From the NCBI GenBank assembly GCA_044351265.1, contig JBILGC010000042.1, forward strand, positions 1-16,128: a DNA stretch of 16,128 bases. Reading direction: 5' to 3'. The notes beneath the pieces are model-generated. The model had not been told where the DNA came from and did no database searches. It was given only the letters and a program-made list of their open reading frames with translations. Origin of the DNA: JAJTFA01 sp044351265 (GTDB lineage Bacteria > Bacteroidota > Bacteroidia > UKL13-3). Positions 1 to 6,697 of this stretch are shown in pieces. Position numbers and translations under genes: made by a program. Position 1 is the stretch's first letter. Every line of letters starts with the position of its first letter.

Positions 1-135
1 CAGCTTTGCGCCTCTGTTTAAACGTGCAACATGCAAATGCAAATACATAGGCAGGCCTTCCTTTATTCTGATGGTTTCAAAAAGAAGGTCGCCATAAAAG
101 AAGGAGCGGTTTATCTGATTTCGGTTAATATCCAT
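1..135 (-). CDS. Class IV aminotransferase (PabC/IlvE fold), N-terminal part only
   Basis: This gene runs off the left edge; only its first 45 codons are visible. Reading the minus strand from an ATG at 135-133 gives a stretch with RSFFYGDLLFETIR at about residues 10-23 and HVARLNRGAKL at about 35-45. That is the usual N-terminus of pyridoxal-phosphate class IV enzymes such as 4-amino-4-deoxychorismate lyase (PabC), branched-chain aminotransferase (IlvE) and D-amino-acid transaminase. The YGD..FET block and the following H..RL block are typical. The start lies inside the last codons of the upstream membrane-protein gene (25 bp overlap), so translational coupling is likely. The catalytic lysine lies beyond the window. 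The short N-terminus favours a PabC-like lyase over IlvE, but this is inference. Confidence 0.8.
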   Translation of the reverse strand, partial: MDINRNQINRSFFYGDLLFETIRIKEGLPMYLHLHVARLNRGAKL

Positions 136-1664
136 TTCCCTTGTTGGTGTATACGGGGTCCAAGTTGCAAAATAAAATCACAATTGCCGGTATCATCTAA
201 ACGATAGCTTGCTTTATTAGCCTCCGGTAAAGGCATAATCTTGCCATAGTTTTCTTTTGCAGCAGGCAAAACCGATTGATAAGGCATGGTACTAAAATTT
301 ATATTGTAATATGTTTCCATACTTTTTTTCCAGGCCATAAAATAAAAGGGCTCATGCACCACGGCTTTAAAATTTGCAGGTGTTGGACGCTTGGCCTCGC
401 AGGCAAAGGCATCATCATCAGGTGGCACTAGTACCAAAGCCTCTTTTGGCAACTGGTTGTTTATCCATGCATGCATCAGTTGCAAATCCGTTGATGGGTT
501 GTTCCATACGGCATAGCGTTTATTTAATTTATCTGATGGGAAATAACCGGAAGTGAGAATAAATAAAAAACAAGCAAACGCAAATACTGCAGTTAATGCT
601 TTAAAAGATTTGCTTTCTATCCAAGTTTGTTTAAACCACCTGCTTTGCACAATAGCTGATGCCATAATAAAGTTGCAACACATATTTAGCCAAACTGTGG
701 TTTTAAACCACTGCAATTTTCCAATACCCATTACCTGCGCATTTTCTAATAATAGCGCGTACAACAAGCAACCTCCAATGATGATAATGATCCAGCGTTT
801 GCAAGTGTGCAGCACAAATGCTTTGTTGGTTTTAAGTAAAACAAAGCATAAAGTTATCAATAGGCCTAACTTAAAATAATCTACCTGAGGAAAAAGGGAT
901 GGTAAATAATGCAGGAAGTTTCTGTTTACATACAATAGCTGGTAATACATGGCTTTATCGTATTCCTGTACTGCTAAGAATTGCTTAGCCAATATAGGTG
1001 CGAGCATTGGTGCAGCCGCCACCAAATAAAGCAAACCATAAATTACTATTTGTTTTATATGCTGCAGTTTAAATTCTTTAAGATTTGTTAAACAAAGTAT
1101 TACAAACCATTGCAAACCTACCAATGCCTGAAACCAAGTAGCCAAACCCAACCAAATAAAAGCCCTGCTGTACTTTTGCTGCAGGTAATACCAAACTCCT
1201 AGCGATGCCAAAGACTCAGCAGGTAAGCTGCCAATAAAAAGCGGACCTGCCAGGGTATTTCCGCCAACGGTAAATGCATTAAAAATAGTTAGGGAAAGAA
1301 AAGTGCCTAATATACCCGCGGCAACATAACCTGTGAGGTAGCGCCCGATATTAATCCAACAGTATGAAATGAGCCACAAACAAAACAAGTGCAGCATGAA
1401 ACACGATACTTTAACACCAAAAACAACAGAAAAACAATATACCAACCAAACCCAATAAGCCCTAACGGTAAATGTTTGATCGTATAGTGTAAGAAAGAAA
1501 TCGCCATGAAACAGTTCAGGATCAAAAAGCCTGTAAACCTGAGGCAGATGCTCTGCTTGGTCTCCTGTATTAAACTGATAGCCTTGAAAAAGCATGGCAG
1601 TAGCTGCTAAGGCCAAAGCATATAGCCATGGTATGCTAGGTTCATTATTTAGAGGCGCTTTCAC
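111..1664 (-). CDS. Polytopic inner-membrane protein of unknown function (DUF6798-like)
   Basis: A 517-residue protein with roughly ten hydrophobic segments from about residue 12 to 380 and a soluble C-terminal part. A conserved-looking block follows the first membrane segment (GYQFNTGDQAEHLP, residues 28-41, then DPELFHGDFF). The C-terminal part contains LPKEALVLVPPDDDAFACEAKR at about 395-420. From memory this layout resembles the bacterial DUF6798 family, whose members look like GT-C-type membrane proteins without an assigned reaction; I cannot confirm this without a profile search. The start is GTG at 1664-1662: an in-frame stop lies ten codons upstream and no ATG intervenes, and the next ATG (residue 24) would cut off the first membrane helix. 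A complete Bacteroidota-type promoter ends 5 nt before this GTG. The downstream aminotransferase overlaps its last 25 bp, suggesting an operon. Confidence 0.75.
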   Translation of the reverse strand: MKAPLNNEPSIPWLYALALAATAMLFQGYQFNTGDQAEHLPQVYRLFDPELFHGDFFLTLYDQTFTVRAYWVWLVYCFSVVFGVKVSCFMLHLFCLWLISYCWINIGRYLTGYVAAGILGTFLSLTIFNAFTVGGNTLAGPLFIGSLPAESLASLGVWYYLQQKYSRAFIWLGLATWFQALVGLQWFVILCLTNLKEFKLQHIKQIVIYGLLYLVAAAPMLAPILAKQFLAVQEYDKAMYYQLLYVNRNFLHYLPSLFPQVDYFKLGLLITLCFVLLKTNKAFVLHTCKRWIIIIIGGCLLYALLLENAQVMGIGKLQWFKTTVWLNMCCNFIMASAIVQSRWFKQTWIESKSFKALTAVFAFACFLFILTSGYFPSDKLNKRYAVWNNPSTDLQLMHAWINNQLPKEALVLVPPDDDAFACEAKRPTPANFKAVVHEPFYFMAWKKSMETYYNINFSTMPYQSVLPAAKENYGKIMPLPEANKASYRLDDTGNCDFILQLGPRIHQQGKWILTEIR

Positions 1665-1669
1665 TGCAG

Positions 1670-1699
1670 CAAATCTATTTGTTGTAAAATGTTATCCAA
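1670..1699 (-). promoter_or_regulatory. Bacteroidota promoter (TTG-N19-TAGATTTG) for the membrane protein
   Basis: On the minus strand a TTG (1699-1697) is followed after exactly 19 nt by TAGATTTG (1677-1670). This matches the published -33/-7 consensus TTG/TAnnTTTG of Bacteroidota with ideal spacing. Only 5 nt (CTGCA) separate the -7 element from the GTG start codon, so transcription should begin at or next to the start codon. Confidence 0.65.
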
Positions 1700-1715
1700 C
1701 TATAATGGAAATAAC

Positions 1716-1723
1716 TACATTTG
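1716..1723 (+). promoter_or_regulatory. -7 element TACATTTG upstream of the thiolase gene
   Basis: A perfect TAnnTTTG match lies 22 nt before the thiolase ATG, which would give a leader of about 18 nt. No TTG is found at the ideal -33 spacing. It shares the 81-bp divergent region with the promoter of the membrane-protein gene. Confidence 0.45.
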
Positions 1724-1745
1724 CCCGACTTTAAAAAACTAACCG

Positions 1746-2924
1746 ATGAAAGAAGTATTTATCGTATCATTTGCACGCACACCGGTAGGCGGTTTTGGCG
1801 GAAGCCTTTCTTCCCTTAGCGCCATAAAATTAGGTTCAATAGCCATTAAAGGAGCCCTTGAGCGTGCCGGCATTAAACCGGAGATGGTAGAAGAAGTATT
1901 TATGGGTAATGTTATTTCTGCAGGCTTAGGTCAGGCACCTGCCACACAGGCCATGATTTATGCTGGCATACCCAATACCGTGCCTGCCACAACAGTAAAC
2001 AAAGTTTGTGCCTCCGGTTCAAAGGCCATTATCATGGGTGCTCAAAGTGTAATGCTGGGTGTCAATGATGTAGTGGTTTGCGGTGGTATGGAAAGCATGA
2101 GCAATGTACCTTATTATTTAGATAAAGCCCGCAACGGATACAGGCTAGGACACGGACAAATTACAGATGGACTGATAAAGGACGGCTTGTGGGATGTATA
2201 CAAAGATTTTCATATGGGCAGCGCAGGCGAGCTTTGCGCCAAAGAACATAATATTAGCAGAGAAGAGCAGGATGCCTTTGCCATTGAATCTTACAAACGT
2301 GCTCAGGCTGCTTATGCAAAAAATGCCTTTGCGGATGAAATTGTGCCGGTTAGCATTGAGCAACGCGGCAAAGACCCGATTGTGGTAAATGCCGATGAGC
2401 AATACACCAAAGGCAATTTTGAAAAAATGAAAACACTTAAACCGGTGTTTGATAAAGCCGGAACAATAACCGCGGCAAACGCATCACCTCTAAACGATGG
2501 AGCATCTGCTGTGGTGCTGATGAGTGGCGAAAAAGTAAAAGAACTTGGATTAAAACCCCTTGCACAAATAATAGGATTTGCAGATGCTGCACATGCTCCT
2601 GAATGGTTTACCACTGCTCCATCTCTTGCAGTGCCAAAGGCGCTTAAAATGGCCGGTATTGAGCATAAAGATGTTGATTATTATGAACTGAATGAAGCGT
2701 TTGCAGTAGTTGGCATCATCAATAATCGCATGATGGGCTTGGATGATAAGAAAGTAAATGTTTGGGGAGGTGCCATTGCTTTGGGCCATGCCATTGGAAA
2801 CAGCGGCTGCCGAATTGTAGGTACACTTGCCAATATTTTACAGAAAGAAGGCGGCAATATTGGTGTTACCGGAATTTGCAACGGTGGTGGCGGTGCTTCT
2901 GCAATTGTGCTTAAAAAAGTATAA
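1746..2924 (+). CDS. Acetyl-CoA C-acetyltransferase (thiolase II)
   Basis: A 392-residue thiolase of normal family length. It condenses two acetyl-CoA to acetoacetyl-CoA or cleaves acetoacetyl-CoA. All catalytic elements are visible: the nucleophile Cys88 in NKVCASGSKAI, the NEAF box at 316-319, His348 in GGAIALGHAIGNSG, and Cys378 in ICNGGGG. The segment DGLWDVYKDFHMGSAGE (about 146-162) and the block TITAANASPLNDGAS resemble the mitochondrial ACAT1 type, which points to a short-chain biosynthetic/ketolytic enzyme rather than the FadA subunit of beta-oxidation. No FadB-like gene is adjacent, which fits that view. One deviation is that the usual GHP before the catalytic loop is GHA here. The ATG at 1746 is well supported because the MKEVFIVSFARTP start is the standard thiolase N-terminus. 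Confidence 0.93.
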   Translation: MKEVFIVSFARTPVGGFGGSLSSLSAIKLGSIAIKGALERAGIKPEMVEEVFMGNVISAGLGQAPATQAMIYAGIPNTVPATTVNKVCASGSKAIIMGAQSVMLGVNDVVVCGGMESMSNVPYYLDKARNGYRLGHGQITDGLIKDGLWDVYKDFHMGSAGELCAKEHNISREEQDAFAIESYKRAQAAYAKNAFADEIVPVSIEQRGKDPIVVNADEQYTKGNFEKMKTLKPVFDKAGTITAANASPLNDGASAVVLMSGEKVKELGLKPLAQIIGFADAAHAPEWFTTAPSLAVPKALKMAGIEHKDVDYYELNEAFAVVGIINNRMMGLDDKKVNVWGGAIALGHAIGNSGCRIVGTLANILQKEGGNIGVTGICNGGGGASAIVLKKV

Positions 2925-3017
2925 GTTTCTATTCCTATTTCCAAACAAATAAATCGCTGTTCACACTTGTTGAATGTGCGTAGGTAATTACTAGCGGCAG
3001 TTTGTTATTATTGCCCT

Positions 3018-3884
3018 ATGAAATACTTGTTGCTTTTTCTTTGCATGTGCTCACTGCATGTGCGTGCCCAACAGTTGGATTCACTTACACTTGATACGCT
3101 ATCAGATGCACAGATACGGCTAGAAGGCCTTGGCCAAAGCATGATACAGTCGCTTGATGAAAAACAACGGCTGATGAGTGGTCGCAATTTTCTGATAACC
3201 CTTGGAAGAGCACTGCGTATTCGCAACTCTTATTATTTCAAATTTGATTCGGTAAAAGTAATGTCATGCATCTACTCACCTGATAACCATTTTCGTGTTT
3301 TCACCTGGAATATTGTTCTCACCGATGAAACTTTTCATTACTACGGTGTGGTGCAGCTAAATCCGGAATACATCAAAACTATTAAAGATACCGCTGGACT
3401 CAAGCCCTTTTACCCACTGATTGACCGCAGTAGCCAAATAAAAAATCCGCTTGATACGACCGTTGGGGCCGACTTTTGGTTTGGGGCCAACTACTACAGC
3501 ATAATTCCTGTTGAATATAAAAAACAAACCTACTACACCCTGCTTGGTTGGAACGGCCATACAAAAATGAGCAACAAAAAGGTGGTTGATTTTCTCTATT
3601 TTGAAAAGAACAAACCACTCTTTGGCAAGCCTGTGTTTGATTTGCAAAAGAAAAAACCTTACGCACGCCTTATTTATGAGTTTAGCAATAGTGCCACACA
3701 AACGCTCAAATATGTTCCAAAGAAAAAGTACCTGATTATTGAATCCGTTGTTCCTCCGAGGCCTCAGGATTACGGACACCCGGAGACATATTTACCCGAT
3801 GGCAGCTACGATTACCTGATTTTTAATTCCAAAACCGGTATTTGGGAATTGATGGGCTTGCTACGTGATTTTAACTTTGAGTAA
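3018..3884 (+). CDS. Exported conserved protein of unknown function
   Basis: A 288-residue protein with a clear type I signal peptide: Lys2, a hydrophobic core (YLLLFLCMCSL), and a likely cut after HVRA or HVRAQ (about residue 17-18). The mature part is beta-rich, with no membrane segment, and contains YYTLLGWNGHTKMSNKK at about 171-187 followed by VDFLYFEKNKPLFGKPVF. I have an impression of similar LLGW(N/D)G proteins, annotated only as hypothetical, across Bacteroidota, but cannot name a family or function. The protein ends with two consecutive TAA codons, and the pseudouridine synthase gene starts 3 bp later, so the two are probably co-transcribed. The mature protein is presumably periplasmic or on the outer-membrane side. 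The ATG at 3018 is the natural start because it opens the signal peptide directly. Confidence 0.8.
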   Translation: MKYLLLFLCMCSLHVRAQQLDSLTLDTLSDAQIRLEGLGQSMIQSLDEKQRLMSGRNFLITLGRALRIRNSYYFKFDSVKVMSCIYSPDNHFRVFTWNIVLTDETFHYYGVVQLNPEYIKTIKDTAGLKPFYPLIDRSSQIKNPLDTTVGADFWFGANYYSIIPVEYKKQTYYTLLGWNGHTKMSNKKVVDFLYFEKNKPLFGKPVFDLQKKKPYARLIYEFSNSATQTLKYVPKKKYLIIESVVPPRPQDYGHPETYLPDGSYDYLIFNSKTGIWELMGLLRDFNFE

Positions 3885-3887
3885 TAA

Positions 3888-4583
3888 TTGAGTTTTCGCA
3901 ACCGCATAAAATACTTGCTGGTGCACAAGGCAGGCCTTAGTAATAAGCAAGCCTTAGCAGCTATTACGGGAGGCAAGGTGCAGGTTAATGGGTCAACGGT
4001 ATTAAGCAATTTACTTTATTCGTTTTATGACCGTGTATTGTACAACGGAAAATGTATCTGGCCTGAAAATGAATGGAAGTATGCCTGCTGGTATAAGCCT
4101 ATTGGTGTAGAGTGCACTTTTAAAACCGACAATGCGGATGCTATTAGTCATTATCTGCCCAATGAACTCAAAGATTTATTTTATGTTGGCCGGCTGGATA
4201 AGGCATCAGAAGGTTTGTTATTACTAACCAATGATGGCCACATACACGACAAAATGCTGGCCCCCCAAAACAAGGTTTCAAAAGTATATGTGGTAAGCAC
4301 AGAGCCACCTATTGCAGATGAAGACTTGAAGCGTTTGCAGAATGGCGTAATGATTTTGGGCAAACAAACCTTGCCCTGCAGCACCCAAAGGATTGATAAA
4401 AACACTTGGCAAATAGAACTTAAACAAGGCATGAACCGACAGATTAGGCGCATGTGCCACAAACTGGGCTATAAGGTAACTCAACTGAAACGCATTTCAT
4501 TTGCACACCTGCAACTTCAAAACCTTAAACCGGGTGAATGGCGATGGATAAATAGGGAGGAATTAATGGGAGAAGTTTCCTGA
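3888..4583 (+). CDS. rluF: RluF-type pseudouridine synthase (S4 + RsuA/RluB/E/F family)
   Basis: A 231-residue enzyme that isomerises uridine to pseudouridine in RNA; RluF of E. coli acts on 23S rRNA near U2604 and can also modify tRNA-Tyr. An S4 RNA-binding domain occupies about residues 6-45 (RIKYLLVHKAGL through KVQVNG). The catalytic domain has the GRLDKASEGLLLLTNDG motif with the catalytic Asp104, and ends with GMNRQIRRMCHKLGYKV (181-197) and the PGEWRWI block. The GVMILG, NRQIRRMC and LKPGEWR segments match RluF better than RsuA or RluB. It lacks the C-terminal tail of E. coli RluF (about 290 residues). The start is TTG: TAA lies in frame immediately before it and the next start-like codon (GTG, residue 12) would break the S4 domain. 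It sits 3 bp after the upstream gene's stop, so translation may be coupled. Confidence 0.88.
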   Translation: MSFRNRIKYLLVHKAGLSNKQALAAITGGKVQVNGSTVLSNLLYSFYDRVLYNGKCIWPENEWKYACWYKPIGVECTFKTDNADAISHYLPNELKDLFYVGRLDKASEGLLLLTNDGHIHDKMLAPQNKVSKVYVVSTEPPIADEDLKRLQNGVMILGKQTLPCSTQRIDKNTWQIELKQGMNRQIRRMCHKLGYKVTQLKRISFAHLQLQNLKPGEWRWINREELMGEVS

Positions 4584-4646
4584 AATAAATTTATCTGCGC
4601 AAACTCCTTTAAATGATTTCCTGAAACCACTTCATTTTGTAGAAAA

Positions 4647-4670
4647 TTTCTTTTCGCAAGAGAAGAGAAA
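4647..4670. other. Hairpin (9-bp stem) between convergent genes
   Basis: TTTCTTTTC and GAAGAGAAA can pair over 9 bp (one G-T type mismatch) around a 6-nt loop. On the minus strand it is followed by ATTTTCT, so it could weakly terminate the RidA transcript; on the plus strand no T-run follows. It is low in GC, so support is limited. Confidence 0.25.
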
Positions 4671-4714
4671 TGTTATACTATATTATAATAAATACCAGGC
4701 CTTAGGCTTTTTCG

Positions 4715-4737
4715 TGTTTTCAGCGAAAACAGTTTTA
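4715..4737 (+). terminator. Possible terminator hairpin downstream of the rluF gene
   Basis: A perfect 7-bp inverted repeat, TGTTTTC-AGC-GAAAACA, is followed by GTTTTAT. The stem is AT-rich and short and the T-run is only four long. It lies 130 bp after the rluF stop and just before the convergent RidA stop codon, a plausible place to end plus-strand transcription. Confidence 0.35.
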
Positions 4738-4749
4738 TAGAAATTCACT

Positions 4750-5175
4750 TCATTTAATAGTTGCAATTACTTTAAGCTCAATAGCAATTGGCGTAGGAAG
4801 GCAATTGATTTCAATTGTTGTTCTGCATGGCGGGTTTTTTCCAAAATACTCAGCCCAAATCTTATTGTACACAGGAAAATCATCCTTCATATTGGTCAAA
4901 AATACTGTTACGTCAACAATACTATCCCAATCGCTTCCGCTCTCCTCCAAAATCATTTTAATATTATTGAATACAGAATGGCATTGAGTGGCAATATCAT
5001 AACTCAGTATTTCGCCCTTTTCATTGAGCGTTACACCTGGAATTATTTTGGTACCTCTTTCTCTGGGTCCTACGCCAGATAAAAATAGCAGTTGGCCTAC
5101 TCTTTTGGCATGCGGATACAAACCAACCGGTTCAGGTGCCTTGCTTGAATGAATGGAATTAATCTGATCTGTCAT
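4750..5175 (-). CDS. RidA-family deaminase, 2-aminomuconate-deaminase-like
   Basis: A 141-residue protein of the RidA/YjgF/UK114 family, small trimeric enzymes that hydrolyse imines/enamines. The conserved arginine that binds the substrate carboxylate is Arg118 in PPCRTTIEINCLP, followed by the family's C-terminal IELKVIA strand. The blocks SGVGPRERGTKIIPG (33-47) and VDVTVFLTNMKDDF (87-100) resemble, from memory, the RidA subgroup annotated as 2-aminomuconate deaminase in tryptophan/kynurenine degradation, rather than the housekeeping RidA. No other kynurenine-pathway gene is in the window, so the substrate is an inference. I chose the ATG at 5175-5173; a TTG five codons further upstream would add MHFCF and is less likely. 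A near-match -7 element (CATTTTTG) lies 4 nt before this ATG. It is convergent with rluF and divergent from the lgt-like gene. Confidence 0.88.
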   Translation of the reverse strand: MTDQINSIHSSKAPEPVGLYPHAKRVGQLLFLSGVGPRERGTKIIPGVTLNEKGEILSYDIATQCHSVFNNIKMILEESGSDWDSIVDVTVFLTNMKDDFPVYNKIWAEYFGKNPPCRTTIEINCLPTPIAIELKVIATIK

Positions 5176-5220
5176 AAAGCAAAAATGCAATAATTTTTGT
5201 TAGTTGCTAAAAAAGAAAAT

Positions 5221-5988
5221 ATGTACCCTGAATTATTTCATTTTGGCAGTTTTACGGTATATGGCTATGGTTTTTGCATTATGCTTGGTGCTTTTTTGGG
5301 TTATCTATATCTGCTGCGTGAAGGTAATTTGTATAACCTAAGCTCTGATAAGGCTGCACAGATGGCTATGCTTATTTTTGTAGCGTCCTATCTGGGTGGT
5401 AAGGTATTTCTTTGGATTGCATCTTGGGACTATTACATGCAAAACCCTGCTAAAATGTTTGAAATTAATGGAAGTGGTTTTGTGTTTTATGGTTCATTTA
5501 TTTTTTCTATTGCCGGCTTGCTTGTGTTTTTTAAGTTAAACAAATTGAAGCCGGATGCCATGTTAGATATACTGGCAGTAACGGTTGCTATTGTTCATGG
5601 GTTTGGGAAAGTAGGCTGTTTTCTTGCAGGTTGCTGTTATGGAATTTCATGTAACCCATCTGTGGGCGTCATCTATACCAATAGTAAATCTATAGCTCCA
5701 TTGCATGTTTCACTTTATCCGGTTCAACTTATCGATGCAGCAATTATTTTTGGCTGCCTATTGCTAATACTGTTGGCAAAGAAGAACAAGGCATTAACCG
5801 GAAAATATATGCTTATTTATGGCATTGTTTATAGCACTGGGCGCTTTTTTACCGAATTTATTCGCGGTGATGATGGCCGAGGATACTGGGGGCCTTTAAG
5901 CCAGTCGCAATGGATTGGTATTGTTGTTATATTGTTTTGTATGGTACTGTTTTTTAGGCAACCGACCTTGCCCAAGTATCACAAATAA
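5221..5988 (+). CDS. Prolipoprotein diacylglyceryl transferase family protein (GCCYG type)
   Basis: A 255-residue protein with about seven membrane segments. It opens with the Lgt-typical MYPELFHFGSFTVYGYGF, in which the conserved Tyr-Gly is present. Lgt transfers diacylglycerol from phosphatidylglycerol to the lipobox cysteine of prolipoproteins at the inner membrane. The signature reads GKVGCFLAGCCYG (129-141) in place of the E. coli-type GRxGNFxNxExxG. Aligned by eye, essential Arg143 becomes Lys130, Asn146 becomes Cys133, Glu151 becomes Cys138, and His103 becomes Tyr90; Arg208 and Glu212 of GRFFTEFIRG are kept. GC-FLAGCCYG variants are common among proteins annotated as Lgt, but the Lys is unusual. 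It may be the cell's Lgt or a divergent paralogue with another role. The ATG at 5221 was preferred to a TTG eight codons upstream because it gives the standard N-terminus. Its 3' end overlaps the convergent methyltransferase gene by 35 bp. Confidence 0.85.
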   Translation: MYPELFHFGSFTVYGYGFCIMLGAFLGYLYLLREGNLYNLSSDKAAQMAMLIFVASYLGGKVFLWIASWDYYMQNPAKMFEINGSGFVFYGSFIFSIAGLLVFFKLNKLKPDAMLDILAVTVAIVHGFGKVGCFLAGCCYGISCNPSVGVIYTNSKSIAPLHVSLYPVQLIDAAIIFGCLLLILLAKKNKALTGKYMLIYGIVYSTGRFFTEFIRGDDGRGYWGPLSQSQWIGIVVILFCMVLFFRQPTLPKYHK

Positions 5989-6697
5989 TGGCAGCAGCTA
6001 CAGCTGCATTTAGCGATTCGGCTCCTCCTCTTTTCGGTATGCAAATAGGATAAGTTATTAAGGGAAGCAATTCGTTGCTTATTCCGTGGCCTTCATTCCC
6101 TATTAATAACATACAATCAGGCTTAAATGAAACATCATAAATTGATTTACCCTGAAGCATAGCCCCATAAACAGGAATAGTGGCATGCAGTTTTATAAAA
6201 TCAGAAATACGCGCATAGCATACAGCTACGCGTGTGAAAGAACCCATGCTTGCCTGAATAACCTTCGGGTTGTAAACATCGGCACAGCTTTCACTGCAAA
6301 TTATCCGGGTTATGCCATACCAATCGGCAATTCGCATTATGGTACCCATATTGCCCGGATCCTGAATAGTATCAAGCAAAAGCGTGATGCCTTTAATGGT
6401 TAAGGGAAGCTCTACCTGTTCAATCATACAAACGGCAAGAACCTGAGGTGGCGAAGACTGGGCAGAAAGCTGTTTCATCTGTTTTTCATCAACCACTATA
6501 CACTCAATTGCTTTATGCACATTTATTGAGTTGTTCTGCAGCCACAAGGAGGTTGCAAATAGCGTTTTTACCTTTATTTTTGAGGCAAGCACTTCTGAAA
6601 CAATCTTCTCCCCTTCGGCCACAAATAAAGATTGCTCCTTGCGGTGTTTTTTATCCTGTAATGACTGAACCAGTTTAATGGTTGATTTGGTTAACAT
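5954..6697 (-). CDS. TrmH/SpoU-family RNA 2'-O-methyltransferase
   Basis: A 247-residue SPOUT-class enzyme that methylates a ribose 2'-OH in rRNA or tRNA using S-adenosylmethionine. The N-terminal substrate-binding domain (about 1-95) contains FVAEGEKIVSEVL. The catalytic domain has all three motifs: DPGNMGTIMRIADWYG (113-128, with Asn116 and Arg122), LLIGNEGHGIS (197-207) and IPKRGGAESLNAAVAAAI (220-237), which form the trefoil knot. The exact target nucleotide cannot be deduced. The ATG at 6697 gives the usual MLTKSTIKLVQSLQDKKHR start; the reading frame stays open another 72 codons upstream to 6913, but that part is antisense to tamL and not family-like. The gene overlaps the lgt-like gene by 35 bp tail to tail and the annotated tamL start by 20 bp head to head. 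Confidence 0.9.
   Translation of the reverse strand: MLTKSTIKLVQSLQDKKHRKEQSLFVAEGEKIVSEVLASKIKVKTLFATSLWLQNNSINVHKAIECIVVDEKQMKQLSAQSSPPQVLAVCMIEQVELPLTIKGITLLLDTIQDPGNMGTIMRIADWYGITRIICSESCADVYNPKVIQASMGSFTRVAVCYARISDFIKLHATIPVYGAMLQGKSIYDVSFKPDCMLLIGNEGHGISNELLPLITYPICIPKRGGAESLNAAVAAAIICDTWARSVA

Noticed and set aside
553..879. 108-codon plus-strand open frame inside the membrane-protein gene
   Set aside because: Antisense to a long gene with coherent membrane helices; no family features.
3357..3779. 140-codon open frame on the minus strand inside the exported protein gene
   Set aside because: Antisense shadow of a clearly coding gene with a signal peptide; its product has no recognisable domain or start context.
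5176..5220. TTG-started extensions of both the RidA gene (from 5190) and the lgt-like gene (from 5197)
   Set aside because: ATG codons directly in front of the family-typical N-termini (MTDQ and MYPELFHFG) explain both better.
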